Source of the DNA: an uncultured Polyangiaceae bacterium | GTDB taxonomy: Bacteria; Myxococcota_A; Polyangia; Polyangiales; Houyiibacteriaceae | NCBI GenBank assembly: GCA_947258625.1 | Contig: CAMYJN010000067.1 | Location: forward strand, 1-8,710 | DNA length: 8,710 nucleotides | Reading direction: 5' to 3' | In this document: piece after piece, positions 1-6,666 of the stretch | How positions within the stretch are numbered: the first letter of the stretch is position 1 | Layout of the letters: each line of letters opens with the position of its first letter | The notes under the pieces: model-generated | Databases searched by the model: none | The model's input: the letters and a program-made list of their open reading frames with translations, nothing else | What the model was told of the DNA's origin: nothing | Position numbers and translations under genes: made by a program

Positions 1-1580
1 CCGGCGCCGCGAACGATGATCGGGACATCGGACTGGCGGCGGCCCGCAGCCGGTGTAATCGAGTCGACGCTCGGCGGTGCGGCGATGACCGTAATGTCGA
101 TCGTCGCGCTATCCGAACCTTCGCTGTTGGTTGCCACGATGTCGAAGGAATAGCTTCCGATGTCGATGTTCTCGGGCGCCGGTTTGCTGGGCGAAGCCGA
201 CAACAGCCCGGTCAGCGGATCGAATTCGAGAAAATCCGGAAGCGTCCCGGCAATGCTCAGAGCCGGCGTTGGATTCCCGGTTGCCATTGCCGATGCGCCC
301 GAGAAACTCTCTCCGACGGTCAACGCGAATGTGGTGCCCGGCGTCACGGTGAGAATGGGCGTCGCCGGTGGATAGACGGCGTCTACGGTGATCGTCGCGT
401 CATCGCCCTCGCCGAGCACGTTTTCGGCACGGACCGTGTAACTGTACTCGAGCTCGCCGTTGGACTCTGAAGCGGTGAAGCCCGCTTCGCCGCTGTCCGG
501 ATCGATCGTGATCGCCAAATCGGCCGGAACGGTCGCGCCGGCGAGGCTCCAGACGACCCCCGGACTATCGCTGCCCGGAGTGAGATTCGCATCGTACTGG
601 TATGCGGTTCCAACGAACATGGTCGTGGGCGGCGGCACGGTCACCAAGTCGATTTCTGGGACGGGCGGACGCGGATCCACCGTGACGATGAACTCCTGAC
701 GGTTCGGCTCGCCGAGCCCATTGTCGGCCTGAAGCGCGATACTGTAGTCGCCAGGTGCAGTGCCGGCAGTGTCCCAGGCGACGGTCACGGCCTCCCCTTC
801 GGGCGGGGTCGTGACGACGGTCACGCCGGATGCCGGAGTGCCGACCGACGGGTCTTGCAAGGTCCATTCGATGGTTGGGGCGCCTGAGGCTGCGGCCTCG
901 TAGAAAAGCACTTCGCCCTCGTACACGCGTGTGGGCGGTGCGGAGGTGATCACGGCAGGACCGCCGGAATCGACGACGGCGATCGTGAACTCCTGATCGC
1001 CGAACAATCCGCTATCAACCTCGGTGGCACGGAGAACGACGTCCCGATCGCCCGCTTGATCGAAGTTGGGCGTCCAACGGACCGCTCCGGTATCCGCGTC
1101 GACGGTCAGTCCTTCCGGCGCGACGGCCGCGCTCCACGAAACCGGACCGCTTGCAACGACTTCGGGATCGTAGGCGTATTGCGCTCCAACGGTTGCTTCT
1201 TTGGGCGGCTCGGTGACGAACACAGGCCCAGTCAGGCCACTCACTTCCACATCGAACGCCTGCGCATCCGAGCCAGCCAGATTCGTCACGCTCACTTCGA
1301 TCGAGACGGCGCCGTCGCCTTGGGGAGTCCAGGTCACAATCCCGGAGGCGGGATGGATGGTGAATCCCTGCGGCCCGGACACCAGTGCAAATCGAAGGGG
1401 CGTCATGCCAGTTGCGACAACCGTGTAGTTGAACGGGACACCGACGATTGCCGTCGCCGGTGGCGTCGTCGTGATCTCGGGAGCGACTCGCGCGTTGGGC
1501 GTGGATCCTCCACCACAGCCCGCAAGTGCGAAGCAAACAGCCGCGCACGCGGCAGGCCAGTTACGCATAGGTCGAATCAT
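1..1580 (-). CDS. Ig-repeat surface lipoprotein (partial, C-terminus beyond left edge)
   Basis: The frame is open from the ATG at 1580 to the left edge (526 full codons, no stop). The N-terminus has two arginines, a short hydrophobic stretch and a lipobox L-A-G-C with Cys at residue 22, followed by Gly-rich residues, so it should be exported and lipid-anchored. After this come about five bacterial Ig-like (He_PIG/cadherin-like) domains, near residues 33-115, 118-204, 208-302, 307-401 and 404-500. Each opens with a Pro-rich strand and a V-G or E-G turn; several carry a D-x-x-T/S-G motif. The fragment ends in P-S-V-D-S-I-T-P-A-A-G, the typical opening of an IPT/TIG domain. I preferred 1580 over the in-frame ATG at 1568 because AAGAGAA lies just upstream of 1580. 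Such proteins serve in adhesion or as envelope scaffolds; the ligand is unknown. The domain type is well supported, the role is not. Confidence 0.85.
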   Translation of the reverse strand, partial: MIRPMRNWPAACAAVCFALAGCGGGSTPNARVAPEITTTPPATAIVGVPFNYTVVATGMTPLRFALVSGPQGFTIHPASGIVTWTPQGDGAVSIEVSVTNLAGSDAQAFDVEVSGLTGPVFVTEPPKEATVGAQYAYDPEVVASGPVSWSAAVAPEGLTVDADTGAVRWTPNFDQAGDRDVVLRATEVDSGLFGDQEFTIAVVDSGGPAVITSAPPTRVYEGEVLFYEAAASGAPTIEWTLQDPSVGTPASGVTVVTTPPEGEAVTVAWDTAGTAPGDYSIALQADNGLGEPNRQEFIVTVDPRPPVPEIDLVTVPPPTTMFVGTAYQYDANLTPGSDSPGVVWSLAGATVPADLAITIDPDSGEAGFTASESNGELEYSYTVRAENVLGEGDDATITVDAVYPPATPILTVTPGTTFALTVGESFSGASAMATGNPTPALSIAGTLPDFLEFDPLTGLLSASPSKPAPENIDIGSYSFDIVATNSEGSDSATIDITVIAAPPSVDSITPAAGRRQSDVPIIVRGA

Positions 1581-1584
1581 TCGG

Positions 1585-1591
1585 TTCTCTT
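1585..1591 (-). promoter_or_regulatory. Purine-rich ribosome binding site deciding the lipoprotein start
   Basis: AAGAGAA on the minus strand lies 4 nt before the ATG at 1580 (6 nt from its AGAG core). The downstream in-frame ATG at 1568 has no purine-rich stretch at a useful distance, so this site favours the longer reading, which adds four residues including one arginine to the signal peptide. The match to the anti-SD sequence is only partial. Confidence 0.4.
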
Positions 1592-1605
1592 CGATTGCCC
1601 GAATT

Positions 1606-1634
1606 ACTATGCTAACAGATTTTTATGTTTTCAA
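1606..1634 (-). promoter_or_regulatory. Candidate sigma-70 promoter for the lipoprotein gene
   Basis: On the minus strand TTGAAA (1634-1629, five of six consensus bases) is followed after exactly 17 nt by CATAGT (1611-1606, four of six). Transcription would begin near 1600 and give a leader of about 20 nt to the ATG at 1580. The stretch is AT-rich against a GC-rich background, which supports a promoter. It overlaps the last codons of the small ORF at 1623-1709, so the lipoprotein could be transcribed both from here and from further upstream. Seen by eye only. Confidence 0.4.
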
Positions 1635-1709
1635 CGTCCAAAAGAGGGTCGGCGGCTTCTCGAGGGCATTGGACTCGATCATTGGATTCATTTGATTGAG
1701 GAACTGCAT
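1623..1709 (-). CDS. Putative 28-residue small protein or leader peptide
   Basis: A 28-codon ORF runs from ATG (1709) to TAA (1623), begins M-Q-F-L-N-Q-M-N-P-M and ends F-W-T-L-K-T. Its start is preceded by AAAGGAG with a 6-nt spacer, the best Shine-Dalgarno match I found in the window. Third codon positions are mostly G/C, as in the real genes. It has no clear signal peptide or membrane segment; it is mildly amphipathic with a Pro-Pro in the middle. It lies 42 bp upstream of the lipoprotein on the same strand and is divergent from the LysR gene. It may be a leader peptide or an independent small protein, or the site may be a coincidence. I recognise no family. A second overlapping frame starts at ATG 1725 (37 codons) but lacks such an SD. 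Confidence 0.35.
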   Translation of the reverse strand: MQFLNQMNPMIESNALEKPPTLFWTLKT

Positions 1710-1715
1710 GATGGA

Positions 1716-1722
1716 CTCCTTT
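1716..1722 (-). promoter_or_regulatory. Strong Shine-Dalgarno AAAGGAG of the small ORF
   Basis: AAAGGAG on the minus strand is followed by six bases and the ATG at 1709. Both sequence and spacing are near ideal, while most larger genes in this window have weak or no SD. This is the main reason for calling the 28-codon ORF. The site partly overlaps a small inverted repeat at 1722-1736. Confidence 0.4.
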
Positions 1723-1736
1723 CATGTGTCATATGA
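1722..1736. promoter_or_regulatory. Small inverted repeat in the LysR-divergent spacer (possible operator)
   Basis: TCAT and ATGA flank a 7-bp centre, and the right part itself forms the 8-bp palindrome TCATATGA (1729-1736). It sits between the small ORF and the LysR gene, where an autoregulatory LysR site would be expected. It does not fit the classical T-N11-A spacing well, and short palindromes arise by chance, so this is a weak call. The rest of 1737-1816 shows no convincing -35/-10 pair for the LysR gene. Confidence 0.15.
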
Positions 1737-1816
1737 GCGAGTTAGCGCCTCACGTGCGTCTTGGATCGCAGCTGGAAGGCGCACTCTTGCAGTTGCTCGA
1801 CTACAGATAGGCTGCG

Positions 1817-2716
1817 ATGATGCAGGCCATGTTTAATTGGGACGATGTGCGCTACTTTCTGACTCTGCAGCGCTACGCGACCCTTGCTGCAGCCGGCACC
1901 GCACTATCGCTGGACCCGACGACCGTAGGGCGGCGCTTGGTGAAGCTCGAGGAAGAACTGGGCGCGCGGCTCTTTGATCGAACCCCCAACGGATACGTGC
2001 TGACCGACGCCGGCCATCGCCTCCTGCCCCGCGCCGAACGGATCGAGCGCGAGGCTCTCGGCGTCGAGCGAGACGTAGCGGGTGAAGATCAAAAGCTCGA
2101 GGGCGTCGTCCGACTCACCGCCACCGAAATGCTGACCACACGGTTCATCGCCCCACACCTGCGTCGCTTTCGCGAGCGCTATCCCGAAATCCAACTCGAG
2201 CTCAACTGCACCAACCTGGAAGTGAACCTCGCCCGGCGCGAAGCCGACATCGCCCTGCGTCTTGCTCGCCCGACGCAAGAGGACCTGATCATCAAGCGGC
2301 TCTCGTTCATTCACCTGGGTCTTTACGCATCGCGCGACTACGTCGATCGCTTCGGTCTCCCCAAGGACTCCTTGGCCGGGCATCAGACGATCCTCTTCAC
2401 CGACGTGCGTCCCTTTCGCCGCGAGAATGATTGGGTCGAGGCTCGCATGGACGGAGCCCGGGTCGCTCTGCGGTCCGACAGCGTGTCAGCAACGTATTCC
2501 GCGACCGTGGCGGGCACGGGGATCGGCCTCCTCCCTTGCCTCGTCGCCGACAACGACCCCCACCTGGTGCGTGTGCCGCTCGAAGGTGCGCCCGAGCCTC
2601 GACAGATCTGGCAAGCCGTTCACAAGGACCTTCGCGACAGCGCACGCATCCGTGCTGTCCTGGATTTCCTCGGGAAAATCCTCGCCGCGCCACTCGACAA
2701 CGCCTCTGCGGCCTAG
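1817..2716 (+). CDS. LysR-family transcriptional regulator
   Basis: This 299-residue protein has the standard LysR length. The winged helix-turn-helix is at about residues 8-66, beginning W-D-D-V-R-Y-F-L and containing the recognition helix region D-P-T-T-V-G-R-R-L and the E-L-G-A-R-L-F-D-R wing. A linker helix follows, then a periplasmic-binding-protein-like effector domain from about residue 94, with the A-D-I-A-L-R-L and G-L-Y-A-S motifs of the CrgA-like subgroup. It should be a cytoplasmic tetrameric regulator sensing a small molecule that the sequence does not reveal. Starts at 1817 or 1829 are both possible; neither has a strong SD, and the conserved domain begins just after either. It is divergent from the small ORF/lipoprotein unit, the classical layout for LysR targets, and its stop lies 12 bp from that of the convergent radical SAM gene. 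Confidence 0.93.
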   Translation: MMQAMFNWDDVRYFLTLQRYATLAAAGTALSLDPTTVGRRLVKLEEELGARLFDRTPNGYVLTDAGHRLLPRAERIEREALGVERDVAGEDQKLEGVVRLTATEMLTTRFIAPHLRRFRERYPEIQLELNCTNLEVNLARREADIALRLARPTQEDLIIKRLSFIHLGLYASRDYVDRFGLPKDSLAGHQTILFTDVRPFRRENDWVEARMDGARVALRSDSVSATYSATVAGTGIGLLPCLVADNDPHLVRVPLEGAPEPRQIWQAVHKDLRDSARIRAVLDFLGKILAAPLDNASAA

Positions 2717-2728
2717 CGACGCGCGGGT

Positions 2729-3847
2729 CTACGAGAGCGCGATTCCGTCCGGCCCCATCTTGACCGAGAGTCGACGTGCGCCCCAGGCGCCGGGGCTAGG
2801 CTCGAAAACACCGGCGCAGCGCGTACCGCACGTAGGGCAGCACCCGTCACGTAGGTTCCATTCGAGAATTTCATACCAGTCGCGGGTGATCAGCGCCGTC
2901 CCGCATCCGGCGCAGCACGTGGTATCGCCTTCCGGGTCATGAACGTTGCCGGTGTAGACGTGACGAACACCTTCTTGCATGGCGATGCTTCTGGCCCGGT
3001 GCAAGGTCGTGCGTGAGGTCGGAGGCACATTCAGCATCTTGTAGCTGGGATGGAAGGCCGAGAAATGAAGCGGCACGTCGGGGCCAAGCTCTTCGACGAT
3101 CCAAGCGCTCATTCGCCGGAGGTCATCATCGCTGTCGTTGTGCTCGGGGATGACGAGGTTGGTGATCTCGAACCAGACGTCGGTCTCGTTTCGAAGATAG
3201 CGCAGGGTATCGAGCACCGGCGCCAGTCGTCCGCCGGCGATGCGCCGGTAGAAGTCATCGTCGAAGGCCTTCAAATCGATGTTGGCCGCGTCGATGAAAG
3301 AAAAAAACTCGGCCCTCGGCTCCGAGTTGATGTAGCCCGCCGTCACGGCGACCGTTCGAATGCCCACGTCCTTGCACGCAGCTGCCACGTCTCGCGCGTA
3401 CTCGAGAAAGATCACCGGGTCGTTGTAGGTAAAGGCAACGCTACGGCAGCCGAGCCGCTCGGCCGCTTGGACGATGTCCTCAGGTCCGGCGGCGTCGGCG
3501 AGCGTGTCCATCTGCCGAGACTTGGAGATGTCCCAGTTCTGGCAGAACTTGCAGGTCAAATTGCAGCCGGCCGTGCCAAACGAAAGCACCGGCGTCCCGG
3601 GCAGGAAGTGGTTGAGAGGCTTCTTTTCGATTGGGTCGACTGCGAATCCACTCGACCGAGCGTAGCTGGTCAGCACGATCGCATCGTCTTCACGTGCGCG
3701 GACGAAGCAAAGCCCACGCTGCCCTTCGCTGAGCTTGCATGCGCGCGGGCAGAGCTCGCAGAGGAGCCGCCCATCGTCGAGTCGGCTCCAATATTCGGTC
3801 GCAACCGTGGATTTGAGCCGACCTGCCATCAAAAACACAGTGCGCAT
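2729..3847 (-). CDS. amrS: AmmeMemoRadiSam system radical SAM enzyme
   Basis: This 372-residue protein belongs to the PflA-like radical SAM enzymes that accompany MEMO1 and AMMECR1 proteins. The N-terminus carries Cys30, Cys33, Cys37 and Cys47. The radical SAM motif C-N-L-T-C-K-F-C holds the 4Fe-4S ligands Cys95, Cys99 and Cys102, followed by Q-N-W-D as in the family. Other motifs are T-Y-N-D-P-V-I-F-L-E-Y (about 140-150), N-I-D-L-K-A-F (189-195) and F-H-P-S-Y-K (265-270). The C-terminus has two zinc-ribbon-like Cys pairs, near 312/315 and 337/340. It should cleave SAM reductively to a 5'-deoxyadenosyl radical; the substrate is unknown. The frame stays open to 4162, but that extension overlaps the divergent MEMO1-like gene and is low-complexity Arg/Pro, so I start at 3847 (3829 is an alternative). 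Its partner, the MEMO1-like gene, lies head to head. Confidence 0.9.
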   Translation of the reverse strand: MRTVFLMAGRLKSTVATEYWSRLDDGRLLCELCPRACKLSEGQRGLCFVRAREDDAIVLTSYARSSGFAVDPIEKKPLNHFLPGTPVLSFGTAGCNLTCKFCQNWDISKSRQMDTLADAAGPEDIVQAAERLGCRSVAFTYNDPVIFLEYARDVAAACKDVGIRTVAVTAGYINSEPRAEFFSFIDAANIDLKAFDDDFYRRIAGGRLAPVLDTLRYLRNETDVWFEITNLVIPEHNDSDDDLRRMSAWIVEELGPDVPLHFSAFHPSYKMLNVPPTSRTTLHRARSIAMQEGVRHVYTGNVHDPEGDTTCCAGCGTALITRDWYEILEWNLRDGCCPTCGTRCAGVFEPSPGAWGARRLSVKMGPDGIALS

Positions 3848-3915
3848 TGGCGGCGTTCGACGCAAGTCCGATCGATTCGCATTGACAAGCATTGCGCCGT
3901 GCGCAGGTTCATCTG
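3848..3915. promoter_or_regulatory. Divergent spacer between the radical SAM and MEMO1-like genes
   Basis: This 68-bp spacer must hold the start signals for both genes if the chosen starts are right. A perfect TTGACA lies on the plus strand at 3882-3887, but no good -10 follows at 16-18 bp. If it were used, transcription would begin very close to the GTG start at 3916. On the minus strand TTGTCA overlaps the same place, again without a convincing -10. The call rests mainly on the gene layout. Confidence 0.25.
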
Positions 3916-4734
3916 GTGGCGACGGTGCGACCAGCAGCGGTGGCCGGTTCATTCTACCCGGCCGAGGCTCGCGCGTTGGGTTCCGTGATTCGCGAATACC
4001 TCGATGCCGCACGCGAAGCATCTGCGGCTCCTGATCCTTGGCCGAAGGCGCTGATCGTGCCGCACGCCGGCTACATGTACTCCGGACCGGTTGCCGCCAC
4101 GGCGTTCGTTCGAGTCGAAGCGGCGCGGGAGCTGGTTTCTCGCGTCGTGTTGATTGGGCCAAGTCATCACGTTCCCTTCGCCGGCCTCAGTGTTCCGAGC
4201 AACTCAGCCTTCGACACCCCACTGGGCGCCGTCGCGATCGACGAAACGGCCCGCCGGCAGATCTTACATTTTCCGTTCGTCGACGTGCTGGACGATGCCC
4301 ATCAATGGGAGCACTCGCTCGAAGTGCAGCTGCCATTTCTGCAAGAGGTGCTCGGTGCGTTTGACGTGCTTCCAATCGCGGTCGGCCGTGCGTCGCCGAC
4401 ACAAGTCGTCGAAGTCCTGGAAACGCTCTGGGGCGGAGACGAAACCCTCATCGTCGTTAGCTCCGACTTGAGCCATTATCTCGACTACGACACCGCGAGG
4501 CGCATGGACGCCACAACCGCATCGGCAATCGAATCGTTGGAGTTCGAACGGATCGCTTCGGAGGACGCGTGCGGGCGCATAGGGATCCAGGGTCTTCTGA
4601 TAGCCGCGCGGCGGCACCGGCTCGTAGCGCGAACCTTGGATCTGCGAAGCTCGGGCGACACCGCGGGCGGCCGCGCCGAGGTCGTTGGCTACGGCGCGTG
4701 GGAGCTGACGGTGGCTAAGAACGGCTCGCCGTAG
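3916..4734 (+). CDS. amrB: MEMO1-like protein (AmmeMemoRadiSam system protein B)
   Basis: With a GTG start at 3916 the protein has 272 residues, close to the family norm. It begins with the family signature V-R-P-A-A-V-A-G-S-F-Y-P. Further landmarks are P-H-A-G-Y (His50), G-P-S-H-H (His84/85), W-E-H-S-L-E-V-Q-L-P-F (131-141), S-S-D-L-S-H-Y (182-188) and C-G-R (Cys219). Two His and one Cys correspond to the metal ligands known from human MEMO1, and the fold is related to class III non-haem iron dioxygenases. The biochemical role of the bacterial members is not established. The frame extends to a TTG at 3892; I chose 3916 because AGG lies about 9 nt upstream and the family signature starts right after. 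GTG 3925 is also possible. The residues after the C-G-R motif are I-G-I, where relatives usually have a Pro. The 3' end overlaps recQ by 46 bp. Confidence 0.9.
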   Translation: MATVRPAAVAGSFYPAEARALGSVIREYLDAAREASAAPDPWPKALIVPHAGYMYSGPVAATAFVRVEAARELVSRVVLIGPSHHVPFAGLSVPSNSAFDTPLGAVAIDETARRQILHFPFVDVLDDAHQWEHSLEVQLPFLQEVLGAFDVLPIAVGRASPTQVVEVLETLWGGDETLIVVSSDLSHYLDYDTARRMDATTASAIESLEFERIASEDACGRIGIQGLLIAARRHRLVARTLDLRSSGDTAGGRAEVVGYGAWELTVAKNGSP

Positions 4735-6593
4735 CGCTCGATGCGCGCGGGCCCCATTCCGTGAATGCCTGCGAGCGCCTCGATCGATGTGGGTTTGTAG
4801 GCGGCGATTTCGAGAAGGGTACGGTCGTGGCAGACGACGTAAGCCGGAACGCCCTTGGCCCGAGCGAGGTCGAGACGCGTCGCGCGCAGGCTCTCGAAGA
4901 GCGACGAATCGACATTGTCCGGAAGCTCTCGCTCCGCGGCTTGTCGGTCTTCTTTGTGCGCGCGCAGCTGGCCTGCCTCTGGCGGAGGGACGAGCACGCG
5001 CACCGGTTCTTCGCTTTTCATCGTTGCGATGCCAAGGGGCGTCAAATACGGAATCGGGAATTCGCCAGTGCTGAGGTCGACGAGCCCCGCTGTGATGAGC
5101 CTTCTTAGGAGCGCGAGAACCCAGGCCTTGGGATGGTCCTTGAGCAGACCGTGCGTGCTGAGCTCGGTGAGGCCTAGGCGGCGCAGCCGTTGGTTGTCCG
5201 TGCCGTGAAGCATGTCGGACACGGCCGTGAGCCCCGCGCGCCCTTGGTTGCGGGCGACGCCGGCTAGCGACTTGCGCACCAGGATGGCCTCTTCTTCCGA
5301 GGCGGACCGCGGACCGCCCTCCTCGCCCCGCTCTTCGAGCCGCTCGCATACGTCGCAGTGGCCACAGCCGCCGAGGGTCTCCTGCTCGTCGCCGAAGTAC
5401 CGCAGAATGAAATCGTGCCGGCAGCTGCCTGCTTCGACGTACCGCATCAGGTCGAGAAACAGGCGCCACTGCTGTTGCACGTGCGCGGGGTCTTGAGCGC
5501 CGCCTGGATCTCGCCCACCGCTGAAGCCGATGAGGCGGCGTCGAAGCCCGAGATCCCCAGAGCTGGTGAGCAAGAGCCCGTGCGCGGGCTGGCCGTCGCG
5601 CCCCGCGCGCCCGACCTCTTGATAGTACGCCTCGACCGAGCCCGGCGCCTGCACGTGGACCACGGTGCGAATGTCGGACCGATCGATTCCCATTCCAAAC
5701 GCGTTGGTGGCGACGACCACATCGAGAGAACGATTCGCGAAACGCCGGTTCACGTCCTCGCGCACCGAGGCCGCAAGGCCGGCGTGATACGGGGCCGCAC
5801 GCCAGCCTGCCTTTGCGACGGCGTCTGCAACTTTTTCGGTGTTGCGACGGGTCGCTGCATACACGATGGCGCCCCCTTCGGGCTCGTCAGGATTGCCCAG
5901 CGCATCACCAAGCGCATGTAGCATCCGCTTGCGCCGCTGCGTCGAGCTGTCGCTCTCGACGACCGCAAGATGGAGATTCGGTCTTGAGAAGCCGCGCAAA
6001 ATGACGGCGCTCTCCTCGGAGCCGAGACCAAGCCGTTCTTGAATCTCGCGACGCACGATCGGTGTCGCCGTCGCCGTGCAGGCAATGACCCGAGGAGGCT
6101 TCAATCGCTCGATGACCTCGCCGAGCCTGAGGTACGAGGGCCTAAAATCGTGGCCCCACTGCGAGATGCAATGCGCCTCGTCGATGGCTAGCAGCGCGGG
6201 CCGAATCCCTGCGAGCCTGTCGACCAGCCAGGGCGACTCGAGGCGTTCGGGCGCCACATAGACGAGTTGATAGCGGCCCTCGAAAATTTCACGCTCGCGA
6301 CGCTTCACCTCTTCGGGTTCGAGCGTCGAGGCCAGATAGGTCGCGGCAACCCCCCGCTCGGTCAGAGCGCGCACCTGATCTTCCATGAGCGCGATGAGCG
6401 GCGAGATCACGATCGAGGTCCCTGGAAGAACCGCAGCCGGAAGCTGGTAGCAGAGCGACTTGCCGCCGCCCGTAGGCGCGATGACGATGACCCGTCGGCG
6501 CCCATCGAGGAGCTCTTCGATGGCCTCACGCTGCCAGGGATGGAACTCCGAAAGCCCGAAACGCTCTCGCAAAGCCAAGTCGATGTCGGTCAT
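4689..6593 (-). CDS. recQ: ATP-dependent DNA helicase RecQ
   Basis: This 634-residue protein has the full RecQ architecture. Motif 0 is at F-G-L...H-P-W-Q-R-E-A-I (13-25). Walker A A-P-T-G-G-G-K-S is at 39-46, D-E-A-H at 138-141 followed by the aromatic-rich loop, and T-A-T-A-T-P at 173-178. Motif VI E-V-G-R-A-G-R-D is at 326-333. The RecQ zinc site has Cys391, Cys410, Cys413 and Cys416. An RQC winged helix follows at about 430-525 and an HRDC domain at about 563-628. It is a 3'-5' helicase acting in recombination and replication-fork repair. The frame extends to an ATG at 6629, but family alignment fits the ATG at 6593 (M-T-D-I-D-L-A-L); neither start has a clear SD. It is the last gene of the minus-strand series and overlaps the MEMO1-like gene at its 3' end. 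Confidence 0.96.
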   Translation of the reverse strand: MTDIDLALRERFGLSEFHPWQREAIEELLDGRRRVIVIAPTGGGKSLCYQLPAAVLPGTSIVISPLIALMEDQVRALTERGVAATYLASTLEPEEVKRREREIFEGRYQLVYVAPERLESPWLVDRLAGIRPALLAIDEAHCISQWGHDFRPSYLRLGEVIERLKPPRVIACTATATPIVRREIQERLGLGSEESAVILRGFSRPNLHLAVVESDSSTQRRKRMLHALGDALGNPDEPEGGAIVYAATRRNTEKVADAVAKAGWRAAPYHAGLAASVREDVNRRFANRSLDVVVATNAFGMGIDRSDIRTVVHVQAPGSVEAYYQEVGRAGRDGQPAHGLLLTSSGDLGLRRRLIGFSGGRDPGGAQDPAHVQQQWRLFLDLMRYVEAGSCRHDFILRYFGDEQETLGGCGHCDVCERLEERGEEGGPRSASEEEAILVRKSLAGVARNQGRAGLTAVSDMLHGTDNQRLRRLGLTELSTHGLLKDHPKAWVLALLRRLITAGLVDLSTGEFPIPYLTPLGIATMKSEEPVRVLVPPPEAGQLRAHKEDRQAAERELPDNVDSSLFESLRATRLDLARAKGVPAYVVCHDRTLLEIAAYKPTSIEALAGIHGMGPARIERYGEPFLATVSSHAP

Positions 6594-6666
6594 GAACGAA
6601 AGGCACCGTAGTGCCGCGGATGAGGGCATGCCAGAGCTATCGGACGCCAGCAGCGAAAGTTGCCTG

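Noticed and set aside
1..1580. The Ig-like domains considered as tandem DNA repeats
   Set aside because: The similarity is only at the level of short protein motifs; I see no long repeated nucleotide stretch between the domains.
1056..1736. Plus-strand frame of about 226 codons
   Set aside because: It is antisense to the lipoprotein and the small ORF; Arg/Cys/His-rich composition typical of a shadow frame.
3882..3910. Perfect TTGACA taken as a full promoter for the MEMO1-like gene
   Set aside because: No hexamer resembling TATAAT is found 16-18 bp downstream, and the implied transcription start would fall at the start codon itself.
3050..3988. Plus-strand frame of about 310 codons
   Set aside because: It is antisense to the radical SAM gene, whose iron-sulfur motif and family features are clear; the shadow protein shows no domain.
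3848..4162. N-terminal extension of the radical SAM frame up to 4162 (105 extra residues)
   Set aside because: It is antisense to the well-supported start of the MEMO1-like gene, is rich in Arg and Pro without family similarity, and the family N-terminus fits a start at 3847 or 3829.
4264..5469. Long minus-strand frame of about 400 codons
   Set aside because: It is an out-of-frame shadow of recQ and the antisense of the MEMO1-like gene, very rich in Arg, Ala and Pro, with no recognisable motif.
6602..6615. Hairpin GGCAC-CGTA-GTGCC between the hydrolase and recQ, considered as a terminator
   Set aside because: The stem has only 5 bp, the following T-run is broken (TTTCGTT on the minus strand), and it lies 8 nt before the recQ start. 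Such a hairpin can arise by chance in GC-rich DNA.
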